DNA from: Siphonodentalium dalli
Taxonomy: Eukaryota; Mollusca; Scaphopoda; Gadilida; Siphonodentaliidae
DNA length: 64,000 bases
Assembly: GCA_032622095.1 (NCBI GenBank)
Contig: CP136066.1
Coordinates: 191,446,816-191,510,815, forward strand
Reading direction: 5' to 3'
Part shown: piece after piece, positions 22,335 through 34,072 of the stretch
How positions within the stretch are numbered: the first letter of the stretch is position 1
How the letters are laid out: each line of letters begins with the position of its first letter
Notes under the pieces: model-generated
Seen by the model: only the letters and a program-made list of their open reading frames with translations
Databases searched by the model: none
Told to the model about the DNA's origin: nothing
Translations under genes and position numbers: made by a program

Positions 22335-24950
22335 GTATTGTTGATTCAATATAATCCGGAAGTAGTTAATTACGCCATCATTTTTCAGCGGAAAGGTCCT
22401 TCTCACTTACTGGTTTATGCATGTTTTGCAATATATAATTCTATCACCTACATTTGCGCTGGATTATTTGTTGTTCTTGTGTTAAAGATACGGCAAGGGT
22501 TGGCAGTGGGTATTTCTGGTAACATAGTCGCATCGGTTAAAACTGCCATAAATATAAATAATATTATATTACAGACACACTTTGTTCTTATACAAATCAT
22601 AAAATATCGCGTAAATTGTATGTTAATGTGATGTTAGTAAAATGAGTTATGCAAACACATGCAATGTTATGTAAACAAACTGTACGTAAAGAGTATGCGA
22701 TAAGCAAAACATTCAACACCGGGGAGAACCCACTAAGGGAACTACGTTAGAAATGCCACCAAGTTGTTTACAATATAACGGTTTAGCGCTTGCTAATCCA
22801 CGCCTCTCAAGATTTCGGTGTTGAATGGTGACCAGTGAATCACTCTCCTATCAATATCGCAACGGTGGTGACTGTTTGGCTTATCACTCACTATTTACGC
22901 GCTGTATATAAATAAACGCTCGGTTCACACAAAGAGTGTTTTGTGGATAATATCATATTCAAACTATCATTATACTATACTATTGGTATATTCTTGAGGA
23001 CATTTTCAAAATTTGGTAACTGTTATTTAAAAATTATAACCTATAACGAAGGCAATCCATGTCTTTAATGTAAACACTATTTATTTGAAGAAAACAGAAC
23101 ATCTCATTAACAGTTTATATATGTTCAAATCCATAGTTCAAATTATAATAGAATAACAAGCCATATGTATTCTATGGTAATTCTGTCCACAGGAAAAAGT
23201 TATTTCTAGTGTAAGTACGGCGGCGGTTAGACATCTAACTTTTTCTCGTAAATATGCATATTACTATTAAGGATAAATTTGGGTGAGTGTAGGACGATTA
23301 AGACGGATACATTGAGAAAAGATAGAGACGTTATGTGACAAGTGGATTATAAGTCAGACTTGAGATATCATGAAGGAGTAATGTCCAATGGATTGCGAGT
23401 AGGAAGTTGACTGTTACTAGTGAGTATTGCTGAATTGAATTGTGCTTAGCTGAGTGATGTCAGTAACATACTTATTCGCAAAGAATGTGATATGTTTAGC
23501 TGACGGTGAAGTGTGTATTTTCGCAGCTTCCATATGATAAAACCTTCTGGGCCTTACATATCTGAATTATACATCCATACCCCACATAAACGATCCTTTG
23601 CGCATGTATACCACGACAGATTGGACACTATTTTATTTTTCGAGTAATCATTGTGATCATGACTAGGAATAAGTATCATACTCCTGTGTATTGGTGTTCT
23701 TACGTTTACAATTTACCTGGACATGACTCTGCCTGAAATATGAAGCATTACAATGGATTTGGCACATATCCAATCATAACAATATCCAACCCGCGACGCC
23801 GGTACATGTTCGCACCGACTGGTGACTAGAAGGTATTTTTTTCAAATACTTTTTGGTTTAAAGGTATCCATTACAGGTAAGTTCGTGTCTGACCAGGTGA
23901 CAATCACACCAACCCTCCAATAATGTCAATGACACGTCAGATTGGATGACAGTCTGACGGACTGTAAAGCCTTTCCATTTGTCAAATTAGGTATAGTGAA
24001 AGGAATAATGGCTTACAACCTAGAATCCCCCCCAAAGTGAAGGTGTCTGCTATGCATATTAAGGAATAGGTTAAATAACACAATAACCAAGGTTCCAGTT
24101 TTTTTTATTGCAGACACATTGTTTATCGTTCTCATAAGATAACTTTTGAAGTGTAAGCTGTATCCTGGAGCGGTTTAGTGGAACTTTGAAGACGGTTAGA
24201 ACGTATCCCCCCAAAAATCCGATTTAATTTTATGCCAAAATTGTATAATTTAGACAGTTTTGTAAATTGACTCCCAACGAGTTGACACCATGGGAAAATG
24301 TTTCGATATTATCAGCACCAGTTGCAAGTTGCTAATAGTGCTACACTAAGGGTACGCCACCTTGCGTTTATGGTCGTTTATATCTGCAAATAAACTTTTG
24401 TACCGTCCACTGGCTATAATTATTTGTCACGAAAGTAAAACATTTGAACAGCCCCACAGTCCATTGCATAACATTTGTTTTCAGACATCAAGGGAACAGA
24501 GGGTGGTAATCAATAATGAAACAAACATCGTTAAAAGAAATAACGTAGGAACATCCGCTCAGCAATATCCATACATATTTCATAAACACGCCCATTATTG
24601 TTATGGTATCTTCTTATTCCTTACAACAGTGAGCGGGTATGTTTGAACACAAATGTTTCACAAGCCCCCGTCTTGTGCATACGATGCATTGTTCTTATAG
24701 CATAAGAAAATAATTATCTGGTTCTGGGTTATCAGTCAGAGGCAGGATTGACATTTTATTTGTTTTAATTGATATCTTAATGTGTTCACACATTCTTATT
24801 TAGGATTCTAGTTCTAATGTTTTCTGCAAAATTTGGTTCACATTAATTATGAGTTCAAACTGTAATACACAATGCTTATATTGAAACATCATAACCTTTT
24901 GAAATATCGAAAATGAGCGAAAAAAAAATTTTGGTCCAGAATTGTTTTTA
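22335..24950. other. Intron sequence of copy A without recognisable gene
   Basis: Around 22480-22700 there is loose similarity in phrase order to the dispersed family at 4055/33700/46000 (for example 'ctttgttcttatac'). Otherwise I see no protein family, RNA gene or tandem array. Confidence 0.45.
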
Positions 24951-25062
24951 CAACTAAATCCTCAAAATAATCTCTTGGAAACCACGAAGTTTTACGGTAT
25001 TGAGTTATATGAAATTGATTTTGTATTGGCCCAACGTACCTCTGGTGAAATAACCCACTTAC

Positions 25063-25260
25063 CCGTCGGTGTGGTAGTAGTTGATGTTGTGGATGTCGCT
25101 GACGCGGTCGTTGGTGTAGTTGTGGTAGCCGTTGATGTGGTCGCTGTAGAAGTTGGTGTGGTGGTTGTTATTGGTGTGGTGGTTGTTGTTGGTGTGGTGG
25201 TTGATGTAGTTGTCGTTGATGTGATCGTTGCAGAAGTTGATGTCTTTGCGGTGGTCATGG
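25063..25260 (-). CDS. Thr-rich mucin-like exon (copy A exon 3)
   Basis: A 198-base exon coding 66 residues, almost all threonine with some proline, serine, alanine, isoleucine and valine (STTTTSTTTPTTTTTPITTT is typical). Such stretches are dense O-glycosylation sites and form stiff mucin-like stalks. Acceptor (actgatttcag) and donor (gtaagtgg) are good and both borders are phase 1, identical in phase and flank to copy B exon 3. It would separate the EGF-like module from the lectin head. On the plus strand the same DNA reads as a valine-rich frame, which is a shadow. The ACN-type repeats make length change by slippage or unequal exchange likely. Confidence 0.8.
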
Positions 25261-25762
25261 CTGAAATCAGTTTTGAGGTCAACACATGTTTTAACCAACT
25301 AATTACTAAATTAGAGGTCAAAACATCTTGTTTGGCGTCGAGCTATGGCACCATATCACCATCCCATTTGGTATGCAGTTCATGCAGTTTAAAGCGGTAG
25401 AACAATACCAGAATGAGTCCAATCTTGTCAGAAGACACGAAAATATGAGATATTCATGAAGATATCACTTGAGAATTAATCTATTATTATTTATATTAAA
25501 CCTCAATTTCCACCAGAAATTCCCAAAACCACAACATTTGACACATTATGTAGATTAGTCATATCAAAAGCATAATTGTAGCCAGATAAAACTAAGTATT
25601 GCTATAAAATTACATCCATTAAAGTCATTAGTTTTACTCCCGATGGGTATATACATTATGTCAGATAGAATTGTCTTCGAGATACCATAAGAAAACCCAT
25701 AACAAACTAGAAAGGAAAACCCAAGGTGACATATTATTGGTGCAGTATTCGCCCCGTGTTAC

Positions 25763-25925
25763 ATTGTCGAAAACTGCGATCGGAGTAAGAAATCGTCTCA
25801 GATACAAACACATTTTCGGCGCGAATCATGTAGTCGAATGAAGCTCGGGGGAAATCGGAACAACTCGAGAACAACGATCGGCTGGCACGCACTGCTGATA
25901 GAACAGCCAAAACAATCGCGTGCAT
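25763..25925 (-). CDS. Possible signal-peptide first exon (alternative start or separate gene)
   Basis: The minus-strand frame starts MHAIVLAVLSAVRASRS, a plausible secretion signal, and continues to a region ending SFRQ before a possible donor (caat|gtaaca). Cut there it leaves phase 1, which fits the mucin exon 500 bases downstream. The last stretch (SFDYMIRAENVFVSETISYS) is loosely like the start of a PAN/apple domain as in exon 1 of this gene. The donor is weak and no acceptor-side evidence exists. It may be an alternative first exon, the start of a further gene copy, or chance. Confidence 0.3.
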
Positions 25926-26171
25926 GTTAATAATCGAAATTAGATTATTTCTATCAACAAAACAAACACTAATGTATCGGCTGTTGCATTCACATCTCAT
26001 GCTGTCAGTAATAAGGTGTTCACACTGTATATGGATTATTTGTAAATTTAGGCGAGAATTTCGTCATGATTCTCCATAGTAATTACCAACAGCCATTGAT
26101 CAGACAAGAATACGTAATACGGGGAATTCTGCCCTTCTCATATAACGTTAAAATAGTTGGCCAAATTCAAG

Positions 26172-26204
26172 ATGAAGTTATCTGCACTGGCATTATTAGC
26201 TTCT
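26172..26204 (+). other. Short signal-peptide-like start with donor site, weak
   Basis: MKLSALALLAS is followed at once by gtaaatgg, which could be a first coding exon on the plus strand. Nothing downstream confirms it; kept only as a note. Confidence 0.12.
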
Positions 26205-26389
26205 GTAAATGGAAATTATAAGCAATATTTGAATAGAATAGAATGTGTGATATATTATAGCATACACGAAGAATATGCGTTTGAGGTCACTATCCTATGG
26301 AGTGCAGTTTCATTGTTGCCTATTATTTTAGGGACATATCTTGCAATCGTATGGAGCTCACTGGCATTCAAATAAAACTTATTTATCAC

Positions 26390-26695
26390 ATAATTAACCC
26401 ACAAAACCAGCTTCATAATTATTGGTAAGACACACGTGTAATATTAGCGCGTACGATGACTTGCGATTGCTGAAGTTTATGATTGTTGTTTTTCGATGAA
26501 TACATCGCGATGCTTCGCGTTTATTTGATCATGTGATAAAAGCCATCTCAAACTCGTTCTATTGTATACGTAATTTATCAACCTTGTCCACTAGATTCTA
26601 TTTGAGCCTAGGTAAACCTCGGCTCAAATCGAATTTAGAGAACTAGGTTGATAAATTCCGTATAAAATAGAAACTCATGTGAGATCCTCAAGATA
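26390..26695. repeat. Palindrome-bearing MITE-like repeat, copy 2
   Basis: Same layout as 15950-16265: an upstream block with 'gtttatgattgttgtttttc', then a hairpin at 26543-26689 whose arms begin catctcaaactcg and end catgtgagat. The two copies differ by scattered substitutions. Confidence 0.8.
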
Positions 26696-27085
26696 TATGT
26701 ACCTGATGAGCAATGTTTTCTTTAAAAAAAAAACAATGATCAACAGTTTTTTTTCACGAACAAGTCTGGCACATCCTATACAACTATTATAGTTATATTC
26801 AACTATAAGGTGGCGCATCTCCATGCACCGACACATTGTAATGTTACGCAAGTCCAGTTCGTTGGATAATAAAACACTTGTTGAATGGCCTCAACTGATA
26901 TTTGACTCAGCTGAATGATAGAAGACTCTTGTACATGCCTTCGTTGAATATTCACATGGAGATCTTTGGTTCCAAGTGATTTGTGACAAACATAAATATG
27001 GTACCAGTACCGATACGCGTGGTCACCACATTGAATCTTCATCATATCTGTTTTATGGGAGGCCGTTTTAAAATTTATTCCTTAG

Positions 27086-27283
27086 TTGCGCTTAAGTATG
27101 GCATCCTTTTAGGGCCACTTCCTAATGGCGCTTTCGGCGCGCGCCGAAAGCGACAAAAATTGCGCCAATAGTAACGCGCCGAAAGCACTTTTTGTTACTA
27201 ATGGCGTACTTTTTGTCGCTTTCGGCGCGCGCCGAAAGTGCCATTAGCAAGTGGCCCTAATAGTATTCCATACTTAAGCGCAA
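27086..27283. repeat. 198-bp palindrome with GC-rich inner arms
   Basis: Outer arms are ttgcgcttaagtatgg and ccatacttaagcgcaa. Next come agggccactt and aagtggccct, then inner arms with ctttcggcgcgcgccgaaag, which is itself a perfect palindrome and occurs in both arms. The middle reads 'gttactaatggcg' type sequence. The GC-rich arms contrast sharply with AT-rich flanks. It can fold into a long hairpin with two further hairpins in its arms. Confidence 0.85.
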
Positions 27284-27425
27284 ATAACCTCTGTCATTTT
27301 CGCTTAAGCGCAAATATTTACGCTTAACCGTAAATCATCTATGCTTATATGCGAGTCATTTGCACTTAAGCACAACTCAAATTTACACTTATCGCAAATG
27401 ATTTGCACTTAAGCTACAACAAAAA
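27284..27425. repeat. Cluster of 'cgcttaagcgcaaat' motifs
   Basis: Variants of (a/t)cgcttaagcgcaaat and tttgcacttaag are repeated at least six times next to the palindrome. The same motif cluster returns at 31760-31805 and 32050-32310, suggesting the ends of a larger composite repeat of which 27.1-32.3 kb is the inside. Confidence 0.6.
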
Positions 27426-27842
27426 ATAATTGCCCCCCCCCTGAATTTAAATGGCACAGGCCATGCACACATCACTCAAACATACTGATCAATTTGATTG
27501 GTCAACAATTGTGGTGTCAGCGAAGGAGCCAAACAGTTCACCTTCAATTTTTGAGTCTGCATAGGCCCACCGTATGAGGGATGCAAAGCCCTCAATAACC
27601 CCTCATTCCATTTATGGCCATGGAAATGATATAGATGTGTGTAGAAGATGTCCCCTTAATAAAACATACTTGAATTCTGGGAGTGAGAAACCAGTTTTTG
27701 GGATAGAGATGCTGATATGAATATGGAAATATGTTTTTTCTTCAATTTTCAAGTCTATATAAGGCCATACTAATATACGAAGAGATTGACATAATCATTG
27801 ACAATCAGAGGGAAGTCAGGAAGTATTAGTTAGTTGTTCTTA

Positions 27843-28413
27843 AAGTAGCAATACACGATTTCCAGCAACTTTGGCCAACCTTGGAGGGGGTACTGTACTT
27901 CAAATCAATGCTGAGCCACTATCTTTGGCATAGGTCCCATCAAGCTTGTTTTAATTTCGACAGAAATTTTAGGTGTACTCATTATGTCTGTACTTTAGCT
28001 TCTTTGTAAATTTGTCATTGAGTTATGCCCCTTGGTTTGCACTCACAAACCGCTCAATTTTACCCATTGTTTTACTCACATTGACCATTTTCAACCCAAA
28101 AACAGACCACGACAGAGCGAATGTCAATAAATAAGCTTTTTCCTTGTGATAGAGCTATGCTAGAGTTGAGAAATATATTAAATAGAAAACAAATTTCGTA
28201 TCAAATTGAAAAAGATGTCTTGCAAGCGCAGATCACACAATTCAGGGGAGAGAAATCGGGCTATTTTCCTGTAATCAATAACACAGAATTGGCCTTCACT
28301 GAATACGAAAATCCTGTTGCGTATCCAAATTTTCCACTTTTTTGAGAACTTTCCCTGTTTTGTAAAATAATTAAACCTTCAAACCAGTAATGACACATTT
28401 AACACAGGCTACA
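27843..28413 (+). repeat. Direct repeat R, copy 1 (left part, interrupted by element E2)
   Basis: It starts 'agtagcaatacacgatttcc' and ends 'aacacaggctacact', and continues after element E2 at 29488-29555. Copy 2 is at 31168-31758. A frame at 28121-28345 (MSINKLFPCDRAMLELRNIL, then ITQFRGEKSGYFPV and AFTEYENPVAYPNF) is kept in copy 2 apart from a frameshift and stop after NRKK. That suggests an old protein of the repeat, but I cannot name it. Confidence 0.75.
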
Positions 28414-29487
28414 CTATACAGTTGTCGCCCGCGATTGAGTGAGACATGTGGATTTGTCACCCGCTCGAGACCTGGAATGTCACCCGAGGGCCGCCAGGTC
28501 CGAGTGTGACATTCCAGGTGGAGAGCGGCGACAAATCCCCGTGTCTCACGAACACAAGGGTGACAACTGTTTTGTTATCTGACAATGGAGTACACGCGAA
28601 CCTTCTTTATGGCATGCCTAAGTACGGGCGTATATTCATTAATCCAGCTCGAAGAGTTAATTTTATGTTGGAATCCTCGCTTTTTAGAAAATAAAACGTT
28701 CATATTTTGGATCAATTGATACACCCATCATTTGCGGAGCTATTGTCCGGTTAGTTTGCTGGTCGCATGGTGAGAATCGGTTCACGGAAGGAGGACTAAA
28801 GCAATTTCAAAGTAGAGTTTCCATGCGGCGTAAAGACGCAGGTAGACGTGTTAATTTCGAGAACGCTAAAATGTGAAACTTGGTGCCAAAAGAAATTGAC
28901 AACTTGTAACAGTTACGCAACAAAATGGTATTCCTGTGAATTCGGAGGAATGTATAACCGAAGAAAATTATCGGTTGATAAATAGTAAAGAGTGGCTATT
29001 TGATATTTATAGTTTAGTACATAAACGTATTTGTGACGTATGTATATCGTGTGTGCAATTGTCTACAGTACATACCAACTGCTTAATAAGGTTTATCTAT
29101 TTGTTCCACGGTATTCATTATTGATATAAAAAGGTCAAATGGGAACATTACACCTTATAAGGGATTTATGTCCGTGATAACACAATTTATACATAGTGTG
29201 CTTTAATTGCAAATTAAAGACAACAATTATGCAAATTAGCAAACACCACAGTTCGCAGTTGTTACGAAACAGTGGGGTTAATAAAATACATATTTTCAGA
29301 AATTATTAGAGATCTGTGATGTAATCTCTGCGTGTTGAGTTCTTCGTAGTTCTATGTTTACTGGTAACAGCTGAGCGGTCCATAACTGCCGAAATGTTAC
29401 CCTCGATGGTAATAAGTGACGTGCGGCCCGCCATGTGACGCAACTTCAGCCAATCAGAAGAGAGGAAAATGGGATGAAGATAACAAT
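28414..29487. mobile_element. Hairpin-ended non-autonomous element E2 (about 1.07 kb)
   Basis: The left hairpin is 28418-28570 (acagttgtcgcccgc to ggtgacaactgt). The right end reads 'ccaatcagaaga...agataacaat'. It interrupts direct repeat R: flanks read acact and ggctgttatg, and the uninterrupted copy at about 31676 reads acactggctcttatg. So both ends are fixed to within a base or two and no clear target duplication is present. The interior has a plus-strand open frame at about 28735-28875 (including GENRFTEGGLKQFQSRVSMR) unrelated to that in E1. Confidence 0.7.
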
Positions 29488-29555
29488 GGCTGTTATGGCC
29501 CCCAGATACTGATTTTTCAGACCCCTACAACCCGTGAAATCGTGTACTGCTACCA
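29488..29555 (+). repeat. Direct repeat R, copy 1 (right part)
   Basis: Continues repeat R after element E2: 'ggctgttatgg' to 'gaaatcgtgtactgctacc', matching 31680-31758. Confidence 0.7.
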
Positions 29556-29827
29556 TAAAGGAAAAATAGAGTTATCCCCCTTCAACACTCAAATGTCCAG
29601 TTAAGTCTCTGACGTACACCGATCACTTTGATATATAACACCTACTGTGTTCTTCAGTGCGAAAGTGAAATAAGGTCAATATAGGTACTGTGGTTTCAAT
29701 AAAATGAACCAATTTCACCCAAATTATTAGTTATAGCGAAAAAAACAAAGATAAATTCTCAATGTGACATCATGCCCAGCCACCTTAAAACTAAATCTCA
29801 TCCTAGTCGAAAGGGCGGTCTGAACAG

Positions 29828-30880
29828 ATATATCATATCTGTATTGTGCTGACCAGAGTATGTGCACTGTGATTACTTACTAGCCAGCCCCCCCCCAATA
29901 TGTTAAGACAATGGCAATACTTGATTATTCGGAAACACGGCCAAGACTGAATAACCAATATTAATATGCCTATTTGTAGGTGGTATCCGAGGAATTCCAT
30001 TGTTGTAATGTTCCCTTGGCAACACATTTCGTTACATGCAAATCACTTTTATGTGGTCATATAACAACGCAAAACTCCAAACAAATCGTAGGGAATAACT
30101 AATGCATATATAATCACCCCTCCCCCAAAATGTGAACCATGTTTATTTGCCCGGTCGGTGTACATTCAATGACTTAATTGTCAAGTTGAAATCACACTAT
30201 TTAATTATTTATAGCATCTTATATCACATCTTTATTGTGCTGGTGCTCATTCCCTGTTCGTGATAACTCAGTAGCTGACTTTACCCCTATCCAATATACG
30301 TATTGACATTACTCGGTCATTCGGAAACACGACCGAGACTAAATAACCAATATTAATATGCCTATTCGTAAGTGGTATCCGAGGAATTCCATTGTTGTAA
30401 TGTTCCCTTGGCAACACATTTCGTTACATGCAAATCACTTTTATGTGGTCATATAACAACGCAAAACTCCAAACAAATCGTAGGGAATAACTAATGTATA
30501 TATAATCACCCCTCCCCCAAAATGTGAACCATGTTTATTTGCCCGGTCGGTGTTTTCAATGTCTTAATTGTCAAGTTGAAATCACACTATTTAATTAGTT
30601 ATAGCATCTTATATCACATCTTTATTGTGCTGGTGCTCATGCACTGTTCATGATAACTCAGTAGCTGACTTTACCCCCTCTCCAATATACGTATTGACAT
30701 TACTCGGTCATTCGGAAACACGAACAACACTAAATAGCCAACATTAATACGGCTTTTCGCACAAGGTATCCAAGGAATTCCATTATTGAAATGTTTGCGT
30801 GGAAACACGTTTCGTTAAATAAATGTCATTTTTATGTAACTACACAAAAACGCAACACACGAAACGAATATATAATCACT
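29828..30880 (+). repeat. Tandem satellite, period about 391 bp
   Basis: The phrase ggaaacacg occurs at 29931, 30323 and 30714, giving periods of 392 and 391 bases. The first two units are almost identical ('gaggaattccattgttgtaa', 'caaacaaatcgtagggaata', 'cccggtcggtgt'), the third is clearly diverged, and a partial unit precedes them. No gene. It lies in intron 2 of copy A. Confidence 0.85.
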
Positions 30881-31167
30881 TCACCACCCTCCCCCGCAAG
30901 TGTGAAACGTAATGTTTTTGTTTAATCCATAGTAGCCATACGTTGAATTGGGTTTTTGGTCTGTCGGTCTGAGCATTCAGTGACTTGTCAAACTCAAATC
31001 CTGAAATTCATAGTATTTATAGCCTCTGAGACAAATACCCTACAAGCAAATACGCCTAGTTCCGAACTCAACAGTTATCAATACGAAACTGTTAATAGTA
31101 ACTCACACACAAGGATCGGAAAGATATAATGTTTCAGTAGATTTTCACTAATTTATCCAATTTGATA

Positions 31168-31758
31168 GTCTCTTTACGGTAGCAATGCACGATTTCCAGC
31201 AACGTTGGCCAACATTGGAGGGGGTACTGTACTTCAAATCAATGCTGAGCCATTATCTTAAGCATATGTCCCATCAAGCATGTTTTAATTTCGACAGAAA
31301 TTGTAGGTGTACCCATATGTCTGTACTATAGCTTCTTTCTAAAATTGACCATTTTCAACCCAAAAACAGACCATGACAGAGCGAATGTCAGTAAATAAGC
31401 TTCTTCCATGTGATAGAGCTATTTTGGAGCTGAGAAATATTTTAAATAGAAAAAAAGTTATTGTATCAATTTGAAAAAAAAATGTCTTGCAAGCGCAGAT
31501 CACAGAATTCAGGGGAGATAAAGCAAGCTATTTTCCCGTAACCAATAACACAGAGTTGGCCTTCACTGAATACGAAAATCCGGTTGCGTATCCAAATGTT
31601 CCACTTTTTTGAGAACTTTCCCAGTTTTGTAAAATAATTAAACCTTCAAACCAGTAATGACACATTTAACACAGGATACACTGGCTCTTATGCCACCCAG
31701 ATACTCATTTTTGTATTTTTCAGACCCCCTACAACCTGTGAAATCGTGTACTGCTACC
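31168..31758 (+). repeat. Direct repeat R, copy 2 (uninterrupted)
   Basis: Matches 27843-28413 plus 29488-29555 and so gives the site as it was before element E2 inserted. The protein-like frame of copy 1 is broken here after NILNRKK. Confidence 0.75.
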
Positions 31759-32320
31759 TAAGCACAAATCATTTAAGCTTACGTGCAAATGATTTAAGCG
31801 CAAATAAGTAATACAAATGAAAAGGGCCTCTCATACTGTTTTGGCTTATGCATGCTACATTTATGTAATGTACAAAATAGATGTACATGTCATACCAGTC
31901 ATATTAATCTAGAATAGTTGAACATAACTATATTAGTTGAATCCAGGATGTGGCAGACCTGACCAAAAGGTATCATTTTTAATAAACAATAAAATAAAAT
32001 AGAATTATTTCTCACCTATGGGCGACCTTTTTCACGTTTGTTTCTTAATATTGCGATTTAGCGTAAATATTTGCATTTCAGCGCAAATCATTAGTGCAAA
32101 TCATTTGCGTGTTAGTTAAACTAATTTGCGCTGAACTGCGAATACCTAACTCCAACTGATTTCCTCAGAGTGAATAAGCGAGTCCATCTCACAGTATGGG
32201 TGGAGTCTTAACCTTGAGTGATGTCTTATGGCATGAGTAAATTTGAGTTTAGAGGGAATCGCTTAAGCGTCAATTAATTATTCTTCAGCGTAAATGAATT
32301 ACGCATTTCCCGGCAACAAT
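31759..32320. repeat. Second cluster of 'gcgcaaat / cgcttaag' motifs
   Basis: Motifs such as aaatgatttaagcgcaaat and tttgcgctgaa are scattered through the stretch, as at 27284-27425. No gene. Confidence 0.5.
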
Positions 32321-32685
32321 TCCTGCTCTACCCCCTTCGAATTGACTACCGTTATTTTCACAACTTAATGTACAAACATATGTAGTATTGAACAAAATCA
32401 TGAACATTGTAAGATTGCTCGCTATCACAGTACATGGTCACTGAATTGTTAACAATTCCAGGCAGAATGGTTGGAATAGTCAGTATCTATCCAGAACATG
32501 AGATCCCTATCTTGAATGCTAGTTATTTTTGGAATATTGTGTTAGATACCATACCGAATTCTAATATAGTATCATTTACCCAGTTGGTGGTTTTCCCTTT
32601 CAATTTCAATGATAATAACAATTACCGAATCACCAGATGTGAATTGTGGACTGTAAATCACCAATATATATGTATACATACGCAC

Positions 32686-32788
32686 CATCTGGTAAAAGTC
32701 TTCGACATCGGTATCCATATTCAACAATATCCGTCGCAACACATATATCGTCTGGGCCGCATGGACATACATGTACGTGGTGTGCTCT
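32686..32788 (-). CDS. EGF-like partial module exon (copy A exon 2)
   Basis: A 103-base exon. After acceptor (ttatcttacag) it reads RAHHVHVCPCGPDDICVATD, then YGYRCRRLLPD before donor gtgcgtatg. The spacing C-x-C-G-P-D-x-x-C and the Y-x-Y-R-C end resemble an EGF-like domain, but only four cysteines are present and the final C-x-x-G-x-x-x-C loop is missing. It enters in phase 0, matching the end of exon 1, and leaves in phase 1, matching the mucin exon. Copy B has the same exon three bases longer (53279-53174). Confidence 0.75.
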
Positions 32789-33426
32789 CTGTAAGATAAA
32801 ACAAACTTCACAACCAGAGTGGTACATGCATATTCAGACATTACAACTTCCTTCTCTTTGACATAAATTCTCTCCGGCAACATCGGGGTACATGTGCATC
32901 ATAGTTACATGTTGATGTTGGTATTACAGACCCCAACGTGACTACGAATACTACCTCAGTGAACTTTTGCTATAATCCACGTCATATGCACATCAACACT
33001 AGACTATTTAATAGTAGCACAATGTTGCAGTGTAATAACCATTTTTAAAAGGAGTCTGACTAATCTCCTATACCAACATACCTTTGCGCAAATAGGTTCG
33101 TATTCGACCTTAATATTCATATAGGTTCATATTGGATTATTTCATTCCGGAAAGAAATAACCCCATAGTGAACCTATAACGTTATTCCAGTTTATGGAAC
33201 CGGCAACAGTGAAAACAAGTTTTAAAGAGCATGTATCTTGTAAGTCGTGAGTTGGTTTATTCGTATTATTTTCCGCCCATAATGTACCTATAATAAGTCA
33301 TTGTGAGTCGATAATGTCACTAAAAGTCTCATTTTCAGTTCATTATGGAGGAGTCTACACCGATTATGAACCTAAAACAAATCATGTTATAATCTCTTAA
33401 CCCTTTACCCAACAGAACGGCCATGT

Positions 33427-33495
33427 GCCAATGCATTCTCTTATATATGCGAGTCGACCATAGGTCGCCTCGCATATATAAGAGAATGCATTGGC
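33427..33495. repeat. 69-bp hairpin of the 'gccaatgcattctc' family, copy 1
   Basis: Arms gccaatgcattctcttatat and its complement close on cgaccataggtcg. Other copies: 34073-34140, 58999-59042 (one arm shortened), 59224-59293. The arms are perfect over more than 25 bases. Confidence 0.9.
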
Positions 33496-33699
33496 TTAAC
33501 ACATTAAAAATTATAAAATTGTTAAAGGCACGTGAGGCCTTAGTTGTCGAAAATATTCATATTTGTTCTAATCACCGTAAACAGAAAAACATTAAAACGC
33601 ATACAGTTTCGTTCATATATACCATGACCATCACGTAAACAGCATGTTATCATAAAGACCTACTATATTTTACCTAAGCAAGAACCTGATTGTGTTACA

Positions 33700-34020
33700 G
33701 AAGACAGCACAATGCTACTGGCTAATCACACACGAATGGCATAAACGCTCTTTATTAGTTCCATATCAGGAATTCGCCAACAAAGAACGCTCTTTATGTT
33801 TACCATCATAATATAAACAAACACCAGAAAAGTAACTTTTTATGCTTTTGTTTACATAACAATGGTCAAACATTTGACAATAACATACTGTTTATGCGAT
33901 ATTTCTTATTTGTATACGGACAAAGTCTGTCTACATTTTGATGTTCTTTCTGTTTGTGGCGGTTTTTGACGGCTGGAAATATTTTCACAGGATACCCACC
34001 GCCAAGGCCAACCGTACCTT
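33700..34020 (+). repeat. Dispersed repeat, copy 2 (family at 4055-4395)
   Basis: Nearly identical to 4055-4395 on the same strand, so the copies are young relative to most repeats here. It lies in intron 1 of lectin copy A, between two hairpins of the 'gccaatgcattctc' family. Confidence 0.75.
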
Positions 34021-34072
34021 TAAAGAATGTAAGAAAAAATGGTAAAAAGTGTTAAATTTTTTTTTTTTTTAG

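Noticed and set aside
24942-25400. 152-codon valine-rich plus-strand frame
   Set aside because: Antisense shadow of the copy A mucin-like exon.
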